Source: Sphingopyxis sp. (GTDB lineage: Bacteria; Pseudomonadota; Alphaproteobacteria; Sphingomonadales; Sphingomonadaceae). Taken from it: a DNA stretch of 32,403 nt. Both the position numbers and the translations under genes were made by a program. A model generated the notes under the pieces. It did no database searches and was not told the DNA's origin. It was given only the letters and a program-made list of their open reading frames with translations. The stretch is taken from NCBI GenBank assembly GCA_030655355.1, contig JAURVS010000131.1, positions 1 to 32,403 on the forward strand, in the 5' to 3' direction. Below are positions 1 to 7,163 of this stretch, piece after piece. The number at the start of each line of letters is the position of its first letter. Within the stretch, counting starts at the first letter, position 1.

Positions 1-74
1 GGCCACCAGAGGAAAAGCAGAATGGGCACCGCCAGGATGCGCGATAATGTCAGGATGTTCGGAAGTCTCAGCAT
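1..74 (-). CDS. pgsA: CDP-diacylglycerol--glycerol-3-phosphate 3-phosphatidyltransferase, N-terminal fragment
   Basis: Only the first 24 codons are in the window; the gene runs off the left edge. The translation begins MLRLPNILTLSRILAVPILL, the typical start of PgsA: a short cytoplasmic N-terminus with the LPN-LTLSR motif leading into the first membrane helix. The family makes phosphatidylglycerol phosphate from CDP-diacylglycerol in the inner membrane. The ATG is preceded on the minus strand by an AGGGAT ribosome-binding-like stretch. It is divergent from the MFS carrier at 222. The catalytic CDP-alcohol phosphotransferase motif lies outside the window, so the call rests on the N-terminus alone. 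Confidence 0.75.
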   Translation of the reverse strand, partial: MLRLPNILTLSRILAVPILLFLWW

Positions 75-221
75 GATCCCTGTCGGCGTATCCGTTCCAA
101 TGAGGGACCCAAAATCGGCTTTGACCCCGCAAGCCCTAACCGATAAGTCGCCCGGGCGACCACAATATTGCCTCATCGCTCCGGCACTGGCCGGATGTCG
201 GGTTACAAAAGTGGATTTTCA

Positions 222-1493
222 ATGACCGGTTCCTGTGCGCTGATGAAGCAACGCCGGTTCCTTCCCCTGTTCACGACGCAGTTCCTCAACGCGTTCAACG
301 ACAATTTCTACAAAATGTCGGTGGTCGTGCTCGCGACCTACGCGATCTACACCAAGCCCGCCGAAGTCGCATGGTTCAATGCCTTGGTCGGCGGACTGTT
401 CATCCTGCCGTTCTTCCTCTTCTCAGCGCTCGCCGGCCAGCTTGCCGACAGCACCGACAAGACGAAAATGATCCGGATCATCAAGACGGCAGAAATCGCC
501 ATCATGGTGGTCGGCGGCGCCGGCATATGGATGCACAATGTGCCCCTGATGCTGCTCGCATTGTTCGCGATGGGGACGCATTCGACCTTTTTCGGCCCGA
601 TCAAATATGCGATTCTCCCGCAGCACCTGGAGGATGACGAGGTTCTCGCTGGCACCGGCTGGGTCGAGGCTGGAACCTACATCGCCATTCTGGGCGGAAC
701 GATTGCGGGCGGTTTGATCTCCCCGCACATCGCCGTGCTTGGCATTATTGCCGTCGCGATCATTGGCCGCTTGACCGCCAGTTTCGTTCCGGCAGCGCCG
801 CCCGAGACCGACGCCGCAGGACTGGTCATCGACCATAATGTATTCCGGTCGTCATGGCGCCTCGTCAATTCGACGATGCATATCCCGCGGCTGTTTCTGG
901 CCATTGTGTCGATCAGTTTTTTCTGGGCGATCGCAGCGATTTTGGCGGCGCAGTTTCCGCCGCTCGTCAAGGATACGCTCGGCGCCGACAAGACCGTCGC
1001 CACCTTGTTCACCGCGATTTTCTCGGTCGGCGTTGCCGTCGGCTCGATCATCGTCAACCGCTTGCTCAAGGGCCATGTTTCGGCGCGTTATTCGCCCGGC
1101 TCGGTCATCGTCATGGGGCTGTTCGTGCTCGACCTCTGGTGGGTCGTCGGCGGCTGGAAGCATCTCGACGGCAGCTTGATGGACTGGCGCGAATTTCTTT
1201 CGCTCGGCACCGGCGACCGCATCATCGTCGATCTTTTCGGAATCGCCGTCGCAGGCGGGATGTTCGTCGTTCCGCTCTACGCCTTCCTGACGACGACTGT
1301 CGCCAAGTCGCAGACCGCACGCACGGTCGCTGCGAACAATATCGTCAATTCGGGTTTCATGGTTGCAGCGACGCTGTTGCTGAGCGTGCTGATTGGCCTC
1401 GGCCTGACCATCGACGACACGCTGCTGATGGTCGCCGCAATGTGCCTCGGGTCAGCGGTGCTTGCGTGGCGCCTGCATAAAGCCTGCGATTAG
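222..1493 (+). CDS. MFS transporter, LplT-like (lysophospholipid transporter family)
   Basis: A polytopic inner-membrane protein of about 423 residues with roughly 12 hydrophobic helices. It opens with RFLPLFTTQFLNAFNDNFYK, which closely matches the first helix of LplT and of the transporter half of Aas-type proteins; those flip lysophospholipids across the inner membrane for re-acylation. No acyltransferase or AMP-ligase domain follows, so it is a stand-alone carrier. The start is uncertain: ATG at 222 leaves a short N-terminal tail, ATG at 243 begins MKQRRF, and neither has a strong Shine-Dalgarno. An in-frame ATG at 168 would add residues unlike the family. Its last codons overlap the end of the convergent small gene by 4 bases. 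Substrate is inferred from family only. Confidence 0.8.
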   Translation: MTGSCALMKQRRFLPLFTTQFLNAFNDNFYKMSVVVLATYAIYTKPAEVAWFNALVGGLFILPFFLFSALAGQLADSTDKTKMIRIIKTAEIAIMVVGGAGIWMHNVPLMLLALFAMGTHSTFFGPIKYAILPQHLEDDEVLAGTGWVEAGTYIAILGGTIAGGLISPHIAVLGIIAVAIIGRLTASFVPAAPPETDAAGLVIDHNVFRSSWRLVNSTMHIPRLFLAIVSISFFWAIAAILAAQFPPLVKDTLGADKTVATLFTAIFSVGVAVGSIIVNRLLKGHVSARYSPGSVIVMGLFVLDLWWVVGGWKHLDGSLMDWREFLSLGTGDRIIVDLFGIAVAGGMFVVPLYAFLTTTVAKSQTARTVAANNIVNSGFMVAATLLLSVLIGLGLTIDDTLLMVAAMCLGSAVLAWRLHKACD

Positions 1494-1714
1494 ATCAGGA
1501 ACATCACCGTCGCGGTAAAGAAGACCGCGAAACTCTGAAGAAACAGCCGAAGGTCGCTGCCCGAGAATATTGTCACGGGTTGACGATGCGCCGCGAGCGC
1601 GGTCCGCAATTCACCTTGCCAGTCGGCGGGGGCGCGCAACCGCGCGATGACCAACTGCCGTGCGCCATAGGCGCGGATACGGCTGCGAATGTCGATATGA
1701 TCGTTCGAGTCCAT
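1490..1714 (-). CDS. Small hypothetical protein with C-terminal membrane segment
   Basis: A 74-residue protein of unrecognised family. The first ~50 residues are soluble and Arg/Ala-rich; the last ~20 (LRLFLQSFAVFFTATVMFLI) are strongly hydrophobic and end the protein, so it looks like a C-tail-anchored inner-membrane protein. It is convergent with the MFS gene, overlapping it by 4 bases at the stop codons. A TTAA-N7-TTAAC element resembling a CtrA box lies 39 bases upstream of the start. The ribosome-binding site is weak. It is accepted as a gene because it fills the gap on the minus strand, has a coherent domain split and has a plausible promoter-region element. Confidence 0.6.
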   Translation of the reverse strand: MDSNDHIDIRSRIRAYGARQLVIARLRAPADWQGELRTALAAHRQPVTIFSGSDLRLFLQSFAVFFTATVMFLI

Positions 1715-1752
1715 AAACCCGAAGCTAGGACGGCCTTAACGAGTCGATAAGG

Positions 1753-1768
1753 TTAAAAGAGTGTTAAC
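1753..1768 (-). promoter_or_regulatory. CtrA-type box (TTAA-N7-TTAAC)
   Basis: TTAA at 1753-1756 and TTAAC at 1764-1768 are separated by exactly 7 bases, the consensus spacing of full CtrA sites in Alphaproteobacteria. A third TTAA lies at 1736-1739. The box sits about 40-55 bases upstream of the start of the 74-residue membrane protein gene. The motif is short, so chance occurrence is possible. Confidence 0.4.
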
Positions 1769-1775
1769 GCGGCGG

Positions 1776-1796
1776 CGTCCCGCGACGGGACGTTTT
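1776..1796 (+). terminator. Hairpin with short T run between small gene and RNase T2 gene
   Basis: Arms CGTCCCG (1776-1782) and CGGGACG (1786-1792) flank a 3-base loop and are followed on the plus strand by TTTT. It lies just past the RNase T2 stop codon at 1809, but on that (minus) strand no T run follows, so its direction and role are uncertain. Confidence 0.35.
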
Positions 1797-1808
1797 GCGG
1801 CGCAGAGC

Positions 1809-2627
1809 TTAACTCGGCGGGATCGGCGCAATTCGTACAGTGCGGCCGTCTCTGGTTCCGGTCTGGAACGGCTTGCACTGTGCGGGTTTCATCCGCGCGC
1901 CGAGGCATAGGCGCACTTCGCTCAGCCATCCCTGCTTGTCGACCGACACCGCAATCATTGTCGGCTTAACCCCCGGATTGACCGCCGCAAAAGCGCGGCG
2001 AATAGTCGCAGCGGTCTGCGGCTTTCGCGCCAGCGTCTTCATGTCGGGAAAACGCACCGCCCGGAACAAGATTTCGGCCGACCGAAAATAGGCGGCTGGG
2101 TTCGGGCTCATGCAGGTGCCATGCTTTGCCCATTCGTGCTGGAGCAACTGCGCCGATGGCGTCATGCACAAATGCTGGCGCAGCACGGGCTGCGGGACAA
2201 TCTTCGCCGGGCGGCACCATTGCGGATAGCCGGGATTGTCAGTTTCGGGCCAAAGGCCGTGGAGCACCCAGCCGAAACGGCCATTTTCTCCCGAACATTG
2301 GAAACGGTCACGCGGATCGCGGGGGTTGCGACCACCGGCACAATGCTGAGGCGACCAGCTCATGCTCAGCAAATAACCGGTCGTGGCGGGCTTGCGGACG
2401 GCTTCGTCGCGGCGCGGCTGTTCAAGGCGCGGGACCGCGATGCGATCGGGAATCTTGCAGGCGGACGCCTGTGCCTGCGCTGCAACAGGAGCCAATATTG
2501 CGGCCCCCATTATGCCCAACCGCAACCGTTTCCCCAGCGACTGGCAACCTTGCGCTACGCCCACAACGGCCCCCGCCTTCGTGGACGCGACGGATTGACC
2601 CTCAGACCAGCGCAAAATCGAGCCCAA
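1809..2627 (-). CDS. Secreted ribonuclease T2 family protein
   Basis: A protein of up to 272 residues carrying both RNase T2 signatures. CAS I is GWVLHGLWPE with H123; CAS II is HEWAKHGTC with E165 and H169. These residues cleave single-stranded RNA through a 2',3'-cyclic phosphate. Several cysteines (C96, C111, C138, C154, C172) suggest disulfides, fitting a periplasmic or secreted enzyme. A hydrophobic stretch ending APVAAQAQA (about residues 36-54) looks like a signal peptide, so the true start may be the GTG at 2564 (residue 22), which gives a compact leader; the ATG at 2627 overlaps nadC by 26 bases. It lies directly behind nadC on the same strand and is probably cotranscribed. RNA scavenging is an inference. 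Confidence 0.88.
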   Translation of the reverse strand: MGSILRWSEGQSVASTKAGAVVGVAQGCQSLGKRLRLGIMGAAILAPVAAQAQASACKIPDRIAVPRLEQPRRDEAVRKPATTGYLLSMSWSPQHCAGGRNPRDPRDRFQCSGENGRFGWVLHGLWPETDNPGYPQWCRPAKIVPQPVLRQHLCMTPSAQLLQHEWAKHGTCMSPNPAAYFRSAEILFRAVRFPDMKTLARKPQTAATIRRAFAAVNPGVKPTMIAVSVDKQGWLSEVRLCLGARMKPAQCKPFQTGTRDGRTVRIAPIPPS

Positions 2628-3450
2628 TGTCGGCCGCGGGGGCCGATTGGGTCAAGCGTCCAACCGACACATAGGTGACGCCCGTCCCGCCGATCGCGCG
2701 GATCGTGTCGAGCCTCACGCCCCCCGACGCCTCGGTGGGAACTGTGCCGCCAACGATCGCGACCGAGGCGCGCAGGTCGTCCAGGTCCATATTGTCGAGG
2801 AGCAAGTGGGTGGCACCCGCCTTCAGCGCGGGTTCGATCTGCGCCACCCGGTCGACTTCGACGATGACGCTCGCGATTCCTGCATCGACCGCACGCCGCA
2901 CCGCTTCCTCGACCGAGCCGGCGACTGCGACATGATTATCCTTGATCATCGCTGCGTCCCACAGGCCCATGCGGTGGTTCGTCGCGCCGCCCATGCGCGT
3001 CGCATATTTCTCCAGCACGCGCAGGCCGGGAATCGTCTTGCGCGTATCCAGCAACGTCGCGCCCGTCCCGGCAAGCGCGTCGACATATTGCCGCGTCATC
3101 GTCGCGATTCCCGACAGATGCTGCACCGTGTTGAGAGCCGATCGTTCCGCCGTCAGCATGGCGCGCGCATTGCCTGACAGACGCAACAGGTCGCTTCCGG
3201 ACGCAACCTTTGCGCCCTCCTCGATAAGAATCTCGATCTCCATGGCAGGTTCGAGCGCACGAAAGAAACGTTCGGCGATCGGCAGCCCGGCGACGATGAT
3301 CGCATCGCGGCTGTCCATTACGCCGCCAAAGCGCGCGTCGGCGGGAATGGTCGCCATTGACGTGATATCCCCGCCCGCCCCCAGATCCTCGGCCAAAGTG
3401 GCGCGAACGAAGGCATCAAGGTCGAAGTTGGGCAATGTGAAAATGGTCAT
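2602..3450 (-). CDS. nadC: Nicotinate-nucleotide pyrophosphorylase (carboxylating)
   Basis: A 282-residue protein of normal NadC length. It converts quinolinate and PRPP to nicotinate mononucleotide, CO2 and pyrophosphate in de novo NAD synthesis. Recognisable blocks are LAEDLGAGGDIT near the N-terminus, ERSALNTVQHLSGIAT, the substrate-binding LDTRKTIPGLR, the KYATRMGGATNHRMGLWD block, KDNH, and the C-terminal EASGGV strand. The ATG at 3450 (MTIFTLPNFDLDAF) is preferred over one 30 bases upstream because it matches the family start. nadA and nadB are not in the window. It is divergent from the nitronate monooxygenase gene, with a perfect 16-base palindrome between the two starts. Confidence 0.95.
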   Translation of the reverse strand: MTIFTLPNFDLDAFVRATLAEDLGAGGDITSMATIPADARFGGVMDSRDAIIVAGLPIAERFFRALEPAMEIEILIEEGAKVASGSDLLRLSGNARAMLTAERSALNTVQHLSGIATMTRQYVDALAGTGATLLDTRKTIPGLRVLEKYATRMGGATNHRMGLWDAAMIKDNHVAVAGSVEEAVRRAVDAGIASVIVEVDRVAQIEPALKAGATHLLLDNMDLDDLRASVAIVGGTVPTEASGGVRLDTIRAIGGTGVTYVSVGRLTQSAPAADIGLDFALV

Positions 3451-3486
3451 GCGAACCGCGATAATCCGCCCGCCCAGCAAATCAAC

Positions 3487-3502
3487 TTGACGTTTACGTC
3501 AA
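3487..3502. promoter_or_regulatory. Perfect palindrome, putative operator
   Basis: TTGACGT (3487-3493), a TT spacer, and ACGTCAA (3496-3502) form perfect 7-base inverted arms in the divergent nadC/nitronate monooxygenase promoter region, 44 bases before the plus-strand start. The shape resembles operators of TetR- or MerR-type regulators of acyl-CoA and branched-chain catabolism, such as LiuR-like sites. No regulator gene is adjacent, so the binding protein is unknown. Confidence 0.5.
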
Positions 3503-3545
3503 CTACCGCTGACATGGGTGCAAATAACGAAATGGAGAGGTACCA

Positions 3546-4682
3546 ATGCAATCGCCCATCTGCGCCATGCTCGGCATCGAATTCCCCCTGCTCGCCTTTT
3601 CGCACTGCCGCGACGTCGTCGTTGCCGTATCGAAAGCGGGCGGAATGGGCGTGTTTGGCGCCGCGTCCCTCCCCCCCGAACGGCTGGAGGAAGAGCTGGC
3701 GTGGATCGACGAGCAAATTGGCGGTCGCCCCTATGGCGTCGATCTGATCGTACCCAATAGCTTTGTCGGCAAGGGCGAAGCGCCCTCGTCGAACAGCGCG
3801 AAGGTTTCCGACACCCATCTGAACTTCGCCGCGGACCTGCTGGAAAAACATGGCGTCGATTCAACCGGCCTGTCCGAGGCGATGGAGGGTCGACAGAGCT
3901 TCGGGGATAATATGCACGCCGAGGGCGCCGCCAAGCTGCTCGAAGTGGCTTTCCGTCACCCGATCGCGCTGATCGCCAACGCGCTCGGCGTTCCGCCGCC
4001 GTTGATGCTCGAACTCGGCAAGCGCCACAATGTGCCCGTCGCGGCGCTGGTCGGAACGCGCGATCACGCGCTGACGCAGGTCCGCGCAGGAGTCGATATC
4101 CTTGTCGTTGCAGGCGGCGAAGCTGGCGGCCATTGCGGCGAGGTCGCGACGATGGTGCTCGTCCCCGAGGTTGCGGCAGCCGTCGAAGCCGTCGGCGCGA
4201 CCACGCCGATCCTCGCGGCGGGCGGCATTGTCACGGGCCGTCAAATGGCCGCAGCGATGGCGATGGGCGCGCACGGCGCCTGGACCGGATCGGTCTGGTT
4301 GACCACGTCCGAAGCCGAAACCAATCCGGTGGTGAAGGAAAAAATGCTCGCGGCGACGTCGCGCGACACGGTCCGTTCGAAAAGCCGCACTGGCAAACCG
4401 TCACGCCAGCTTCGCTCGCCATGGACCGATGCATGGGAAGCCGAGGGCGCGCCAAAGCCGCTCCCGATGCCGCTCCAGTCACTGGTCAGCGAACCCGCGC
4501 TGCGCAAGGTCGATAAATTGTCCGAGGGCGGCCACGAAGGCGCAAAGGCGCTCGCAACTTATTGGGTCGGTCAGGGCGTCGGCCTCATGAACGAGGCGAT
4601 GGGCGCCGGGCAGGTCGTGCAGGAGTTCAAGCAGGACTGGATCGCCGCCTGCGAACGACTCAACGGCTTCATCGGCGAATAG
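3546..4682 (+). CDS. Nitronate monooxygenase / 2-nitropropane dioxygenase family flavoprotein
   Basis: A 378-residue FMN-dependent TIM-barrel protein. Visible features are the N-terminal CAMLGIEFPLLAF, the GGEAGGHCGE loop near residue 190, and the FMN-phosphate region AAGGIVTGRQMAAAMAMGAHGAWTGS, all characteristic of the NMO/FabK superfamily. The C-terminal ~100 residues (AMGAGQVVQEF near the end) are of the longer NMO-like type. The family oxidises alkyl nitronates, but many members act on unknown substrates, so the reaction is not certain. Start ATG 3546 has a good GGAGAGG site 7-8 bases upstream. The promoter region contains the palindrome at 3487-3502, suggesting regulated catabolic expression. 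Confidence 0.85.
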   Translation: MQSPICAMLGIEFPLLAFSHCRDVVVAVSKAGGMGVFGAASLPPERLEEELAWIDEQIGGRPYGVDLIVPNSFVGKGEAPSSNSAKVSDTHLNFAADLLEKHGVDSTGLSEAMEGRQSFGDNMHAEGAAKLLEVAFRHPIALIANALGVPPPLMLELGKRHNVPVAALVGTRDHALTQVRAGVDILVVAGGEAGGHCGEVATMVLVPEVAAAVEAVGATTPILAAGGIVTGRQMAAAMAMGAHGAWTGSVWLTTSEAETNPVVKEKMLAATSRDTVRSKSRTGKPSRQLRSPWTDAWEAEGAPKPLPMPLQSLVSEPALRKVDKLSEGGHEGAKALATYWVGQGVGLMNEAMGAGQVVQEFKQDWIAACERLNGFIGE

Positions 4683-4685
4683 GTC

Positions 4686-4710
4686 AAAAAAAATCCCCGC
4701 CGAAGCGGGG
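4686..4710 (-). terminator. Rho-independent terminator of the cyclophilin gene
   Basis: Stem CCCCGC (4695-4700) and GCGGGG (4705-4710) with a CGAA loop. Read on the minus strand it is followed by eight Ts (As at 4686-4693 on the plus strand). It sits between the convergent NMO and cyclophilin stops. On the plus strand only ACTTT follows, so termination of the NMO gene would be weaker. Confidence 0.85.
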
Positions 4711-4721
4711 ACTTTCCTGGG

Positions 4722-5168
4722 TCAGCCAACCGTCGCTTTGACGATCTTGCCGGGTTCGCGCGGCGGCTCGCCCTTGGGCAGCGCGTCGACATTTTCCATG
4801 CCTTCGATCACTTCGCCCCAGACGGTGTATTGCTTATCGAGGAAGCCCGCGTCGTCGAAGCAGATGAAGAACTGGCTGTTCGCGCTGTTCGGGTTCTGCG
4901 AGCGCGCCATCGAGCAGACGCCGCGAACATGCGGCTCGCTGTTGAATTCCTGCGGCAAGTCGGGAAGCTGGCTGCCGCCCATGCCGGTACCCGTCGGATC
5001 ACCGCCCTGCGCCATGAAGCCCGGGATCACACGGTGGAAAACGACACCGTCGTAAAAGCCTTCGCCTGCGAGGCTCTTGATGCGCTCGACATGCAGCGGT
5101 GCAAGGTCGGGACGCAGACGGATGACAACGTCGCCGGTCGACAGCGAAAGCGTGAGAGTATCGGACAT
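4722..5168 (-). CDS. Peptidyl-prolyl cis-trans isomerase, cyclophilin type
   Basis: A 148-residue single-domain cyclophilin without a signal peptide, so probably cytoplasmic. Key blocks: FHRVIPGFMAQGGDPTGTG with the catalytic Arg, the substrate-pocket SQFFICFDD segment, and VWGEVIEGM with Trp. It catalyses cis-trans isomerisation of Xaa-Pro bonds. ATG at 5168 (MSDTLTLSL) is chosen because AGGAG lies 7 bases upstream; a longer in-frame start at 5228 would add 20 residues unlike the family. Bacterial genes of this form are called ppiA or ppiB; I leave the symbol open. It is followed by a strong terminator. Confidence 0.93.
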   Translation of the reverse strand: MSDTLTLSLSTGDVVIRLRPDLAPLHVERIKSLAGEGFYDGVVFHRVIPGFMAQGGDPTGTGMGGSQLPDLPQEFNSEPHVRGVCSMARSQNPNSANSQFFICFDDAGFLDKQYTVWGEVIEGMENVDALPKGEPPREPGKIVKATVG

Positions 5169-5341
5169 AAGAGGACTCCTGCCTATTAAAGTTGGCGGTC
5201 CCATAGCCGGACGCGCCGCCAAAGCCACGCATTAAATGCGCCAGTCGGCCTCCCCGGCGTTGCCATCTTGCAGCGTCGGCACTAGGGCAAGAACCGGCCC
5301 GCCGGCGACCAGCGCCGCACAATTGAAGGGAGGACCGCGCG

Positions 5342-6793
5342 ATGGATAAACGCGAAGATTCCCTCCCGCCCGAGGACATCACGATCGTCGACGATCGCGA
5401 CCGCGAACCGCCGATTCGAGAAACCGAGACCGAGCTCGACGAGGATGACCGGCTGAGGCCGCAGTTCGTCCGCGACGTTCTCGAGCTTGCCGAAGCCGGC
5501 GAAGGGGAAGCCGCGCGCGAGCGGATCGGCCGCCTTCATCCTGCCGATATCGCCGATTTGTTCGAGCTGGCGCGCAGCGATGAGCGCCCGATGCTTGCGG
5601 CCGTGCTGGGCGACATGCTGTCCGCCGACGTTCTGGCGGAAATGAACGATTATGTTCGCGAAGAACTGATTGATCTTCTCGCGCCCGAACAGGTCGCCGA
5701 ACTCGCAGCCGAACTCGATACCGACGATGCCGTCGCGATCATCGAGGATATGGAAGCCGACGAGCAGCAAGCCGTGCTCGACGCGATGGAGCCCGAAGAT
5801 CGCGCCGCGATCGAGGACGCTCTCTCCTTCCCCGAGGAATCCGCCGGTCGCCTGATGCAGCGCGACCTTGTCGCGGTTCCCGAACATGTGACCGTCGGCG
5901 ACGTCATCGACCGGCTGCGCGAAGACGTCAACATGACGACCGATTTCTGGGAAATCTATGTCGTCGATCCGATGCACCGCCCCGTCGGCACCTGCCAGCT
6001 GAGCTGGATCCTCCGTACCCCACGCGATATCCCGATCAGCGACGTGATGAAGCGCGAACAGACGCTGATCCCGGTCGACATGGATCAGGAAGAAGTGGCG
6101 CTGCGTTTCCAGAAATATGCGCTGATATCGGCCGCGGTCATCGACCGGTCGGGCCGTCTCGTTGGGATGATCACCGTCGATGACGTCGTGCATATCATTC
6201 AGGAAGAGGCAGGCGAAGATATCCTCCGCCTTTCAGGCGCGGGCGACGGCGACATCAACGAGCCCATCCGCGAAACCTACAGCGCGCGGGTCCGCTGGCT
6301 GATCGCCAATCTCGGCACAGCATTGCTCGCGTCATCCATCGTCGGATTCTTCGGCGGCGCGATCGAGCATATGGTCGCGCTCGCCGCGCTGATGCCGATC
6401 GTTGCAGGCGTCGGCGGCAACGCCGGGACGCAGACGCTGGCGGTCACGGTGCGCGCGCTTGCAATGAACCAGCTGACAGATTCGAACAGTTGGCGCGCCA
6501 TAATGCGCGAGATGAAGATCGCGCTGCTCAACGGCGGGACCATCGCGCTGATTGCTGGTACCGCTACGGCGCTTTGGTTCAGCAATCCGCTGCTCGGCGT
6601 CGTTATTGCCGCGGCGATGGTCGTAAACATCTTTGTTGCGGGTGTCGCGGGTGTCGCCATCCCTCTTCTTCTCGATCGGCTCGATCAGGACCCCGCGGTC
6701 GCGAGTTCGATTTTCGTGACGATGACGACCGATTCCATGGGCTTTCTGGCCTTTCTTGGCCTCGCGGTGCTCAGCGGGCTCACAATCCTCTAA
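5342..6793 (+). CDS. mgtE: Magnesium transporter MgtE
   Basis: A 483-residue inner-membrane Mg2+ channel of the MgtE family with the standard order. An acidic N-terminal tail (about residues 1-40) leads into the helical MgtE N domain, rich in ADIADLFE- and LAAELDTDDA-type repeats. Two CBS domains follow (about 165-285, GRLVGMITVDDVV near the end), then a five-helix membrane domain with the pore signature VGGNAGTQTLAV and a late TTDSMGF segment whose Asp corresponds to the pore-lining acidic residue of the family. The N and CBS domains sense cytosolic Mg2+ and close the pore. GGGAGG is 11 bases upstream of the ATG. It stands alone between the cyclophilin gene and an A8/T8 inverted repeat. Confidence 0.95.
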   Translation: MDKREDSLPPEDITIVDDRDREPPIRETETELDEDDRLRPQFVRDVLELAEAGEGEAARERIGRLHPADIADLFELARSDERPMLAAVLGDMLSADVLAEMNDYVREELIDLLAPEQVAELAAELDTDDAVAIIEDMEADEQQAVLDAMEPEDRAAIEDALSFPEESAGRLMQRDLVAVPEHVTVGDVIDRLREDVNMTTDFWEIYVVDPMHRPVGTCQLSWILRTPRDIPISDVMKREQTLIPVDMDQEEVALRFQKYALISAAVIDRSGRLVGMITVDDVVHIIQEEAGEDILRLSGAGDGDINEPIRETYSARVRWLIANLGTALLASSIVGFFGGAIEHMVALAALMPIVAGVGGNAGTQTLAVTVRALAMNQLTDSNSWRAIMREMKIALLNGGTIALIAGTATALWFSNPLLGVVIAAAMVVNIFVAGVAGVAIPLLLDRLDQDPAVASSIFVTMTTDSMGFLAFLGLAVLSGLTIL

Positions 6794-6831
6794 GATAAGT
6801 ATCTGAAATCAAATCGATTCAAAAAACTTCC

Positions 6832-6860
6832 AAAAAAAATGCATTGAAGCGATTTTTTTT
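6832..6860 (+). terminator. A8...T8 inverted repeat, possible mgtE terminator
   Basis: AAAAAAAAT (6832-6840) pairs with ATTTTTTTT (6852-6860) around an 11-base centre that contains a short GC/GC pairing. The uninterrupted eight Ts at the end fit transcription termination after mgtE, though the stem is A/T-rich and weak. It abuts the GGAAC element of the next promoter. Confidence 0.45.
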
Positions 6861-6861
6861 G

Positions 6862-6887
6862 GGAACTTATCGAACATTTCGGTCGTT
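6862..6887 (+). promoter_or_regulatory. EcfG (general stress response) promoter motif
   Basis: GGAAC at 6862-6866 and CGTT at 6884-6887 are separated by 17 bases, matching the alphaproteobacterial EcfG consensus GGAAC-N16/17-CGTT. The predicted transcript start (about 6893-6896) coincides with the first base of a perfect hairpin. The next coding sequence is the entericidin lipoprotein, a gene class often linked to stress and stationary phase. Confidence 0.7.
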
Positions 6888-6893
6888 TTCCAT

Positions 6894-6988
6894 TCGAGCA
6901 GCGGTCATCGCCCCCCCGCAGCGCTGCTCAGCAACATTGGCCCGGCCCGCATTCCCTCCCCCCCCTCGAAGCGTGCCGGGCCATTTTG
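6894..6988 (+). ncRNA. Candidate small RNA or structured 5' leader with two C-rich loops
   Basis: Two perfect stems follow the EcfG motif. Stem 1: GAGCAGCG (6896-6903) with CGCTGCTC (6922-6929); its 18-base loop contains seven Cs. Stem 2: TGGCCCGGC (6938-6946) with GCCGGGCCA (6975-6983); its 28-base loop contains a CCCTCC tract and further Cs, then ATTTT follows. Stem-loops exposing C-rich, anti-Shine-Dalgarno-like loops are typical of alphaproteobacterial trans-acting RNAs such as Caulobacter GsrN (EcfG-dependent) and the suhB/MmgR family. Termination after stem 2 is weak (only four Ts), so it may be the entericidin leader, a processed sRNA, or both. Ends are approximate. Confidence 0.5.
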
Positions 6989-7012
6989 CAACTTATCCTG
7001 AGAGGTAGAATT

Positions 7013-7141
7013 ATGACGAGTTACCGCGCAATCCTTCTCGCCCTGATGGCAAGCTTTCTGGTCGCTGGCTGCAACACGGTAAAGGGTGCCGGTCGCGACA
7101 TCGAATCTGTCGGCCAAGCCGGCAGCGATGCTATCGACTAA
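7013..7141 (+). CDS. Entericidin A/B family lipoprotein
   Basis: A 42-residue protein with a lipoprotein signal peptide: MTSYR, a hydrophobic core, and lipobox LVAGC with the acylated Cys at residue 20. The mature ~23 residues begin CNTVKGAGRDIESVG, the hallmark entericidin sequence. Entericidins are tiny membrane lipoproteins associated with stationary phase and programmed lysis (EcnB toxin, EcnA antidote in enteric bacteria); the role in sphingomonads is not established. AGAGG lies 7 bases before the ATG. It is preceded by an EcfG-like promoter and structured leader and followed by a terminator inside the convergent tatC gene. Only one entericidin gene is present here, so no toxin-antidote pair is visible. 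Confidence 0.88.
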   Translation: MTSYRAILLALMASFLVAGCNTVKGAGRDIESVGQAGSDAID

Positions 7142-7163
7142 TCGGGACTGAGATTAACTTACC

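Noticed and set aside
22-225. Plus-strand ORF of 67 codons at the left edge
   Set aside because: It lies antisense to the pgsA start and runs through the divergent promoter region; composition and lack of a ribosome-binding site indicate chance.
5282-6193. Minus-strand ORF of 303 codons opposite mgtE
   Set aside because: His/Asp-rich antisense shadow of the acidic MgtE N and CBS domains; no domain of its own.
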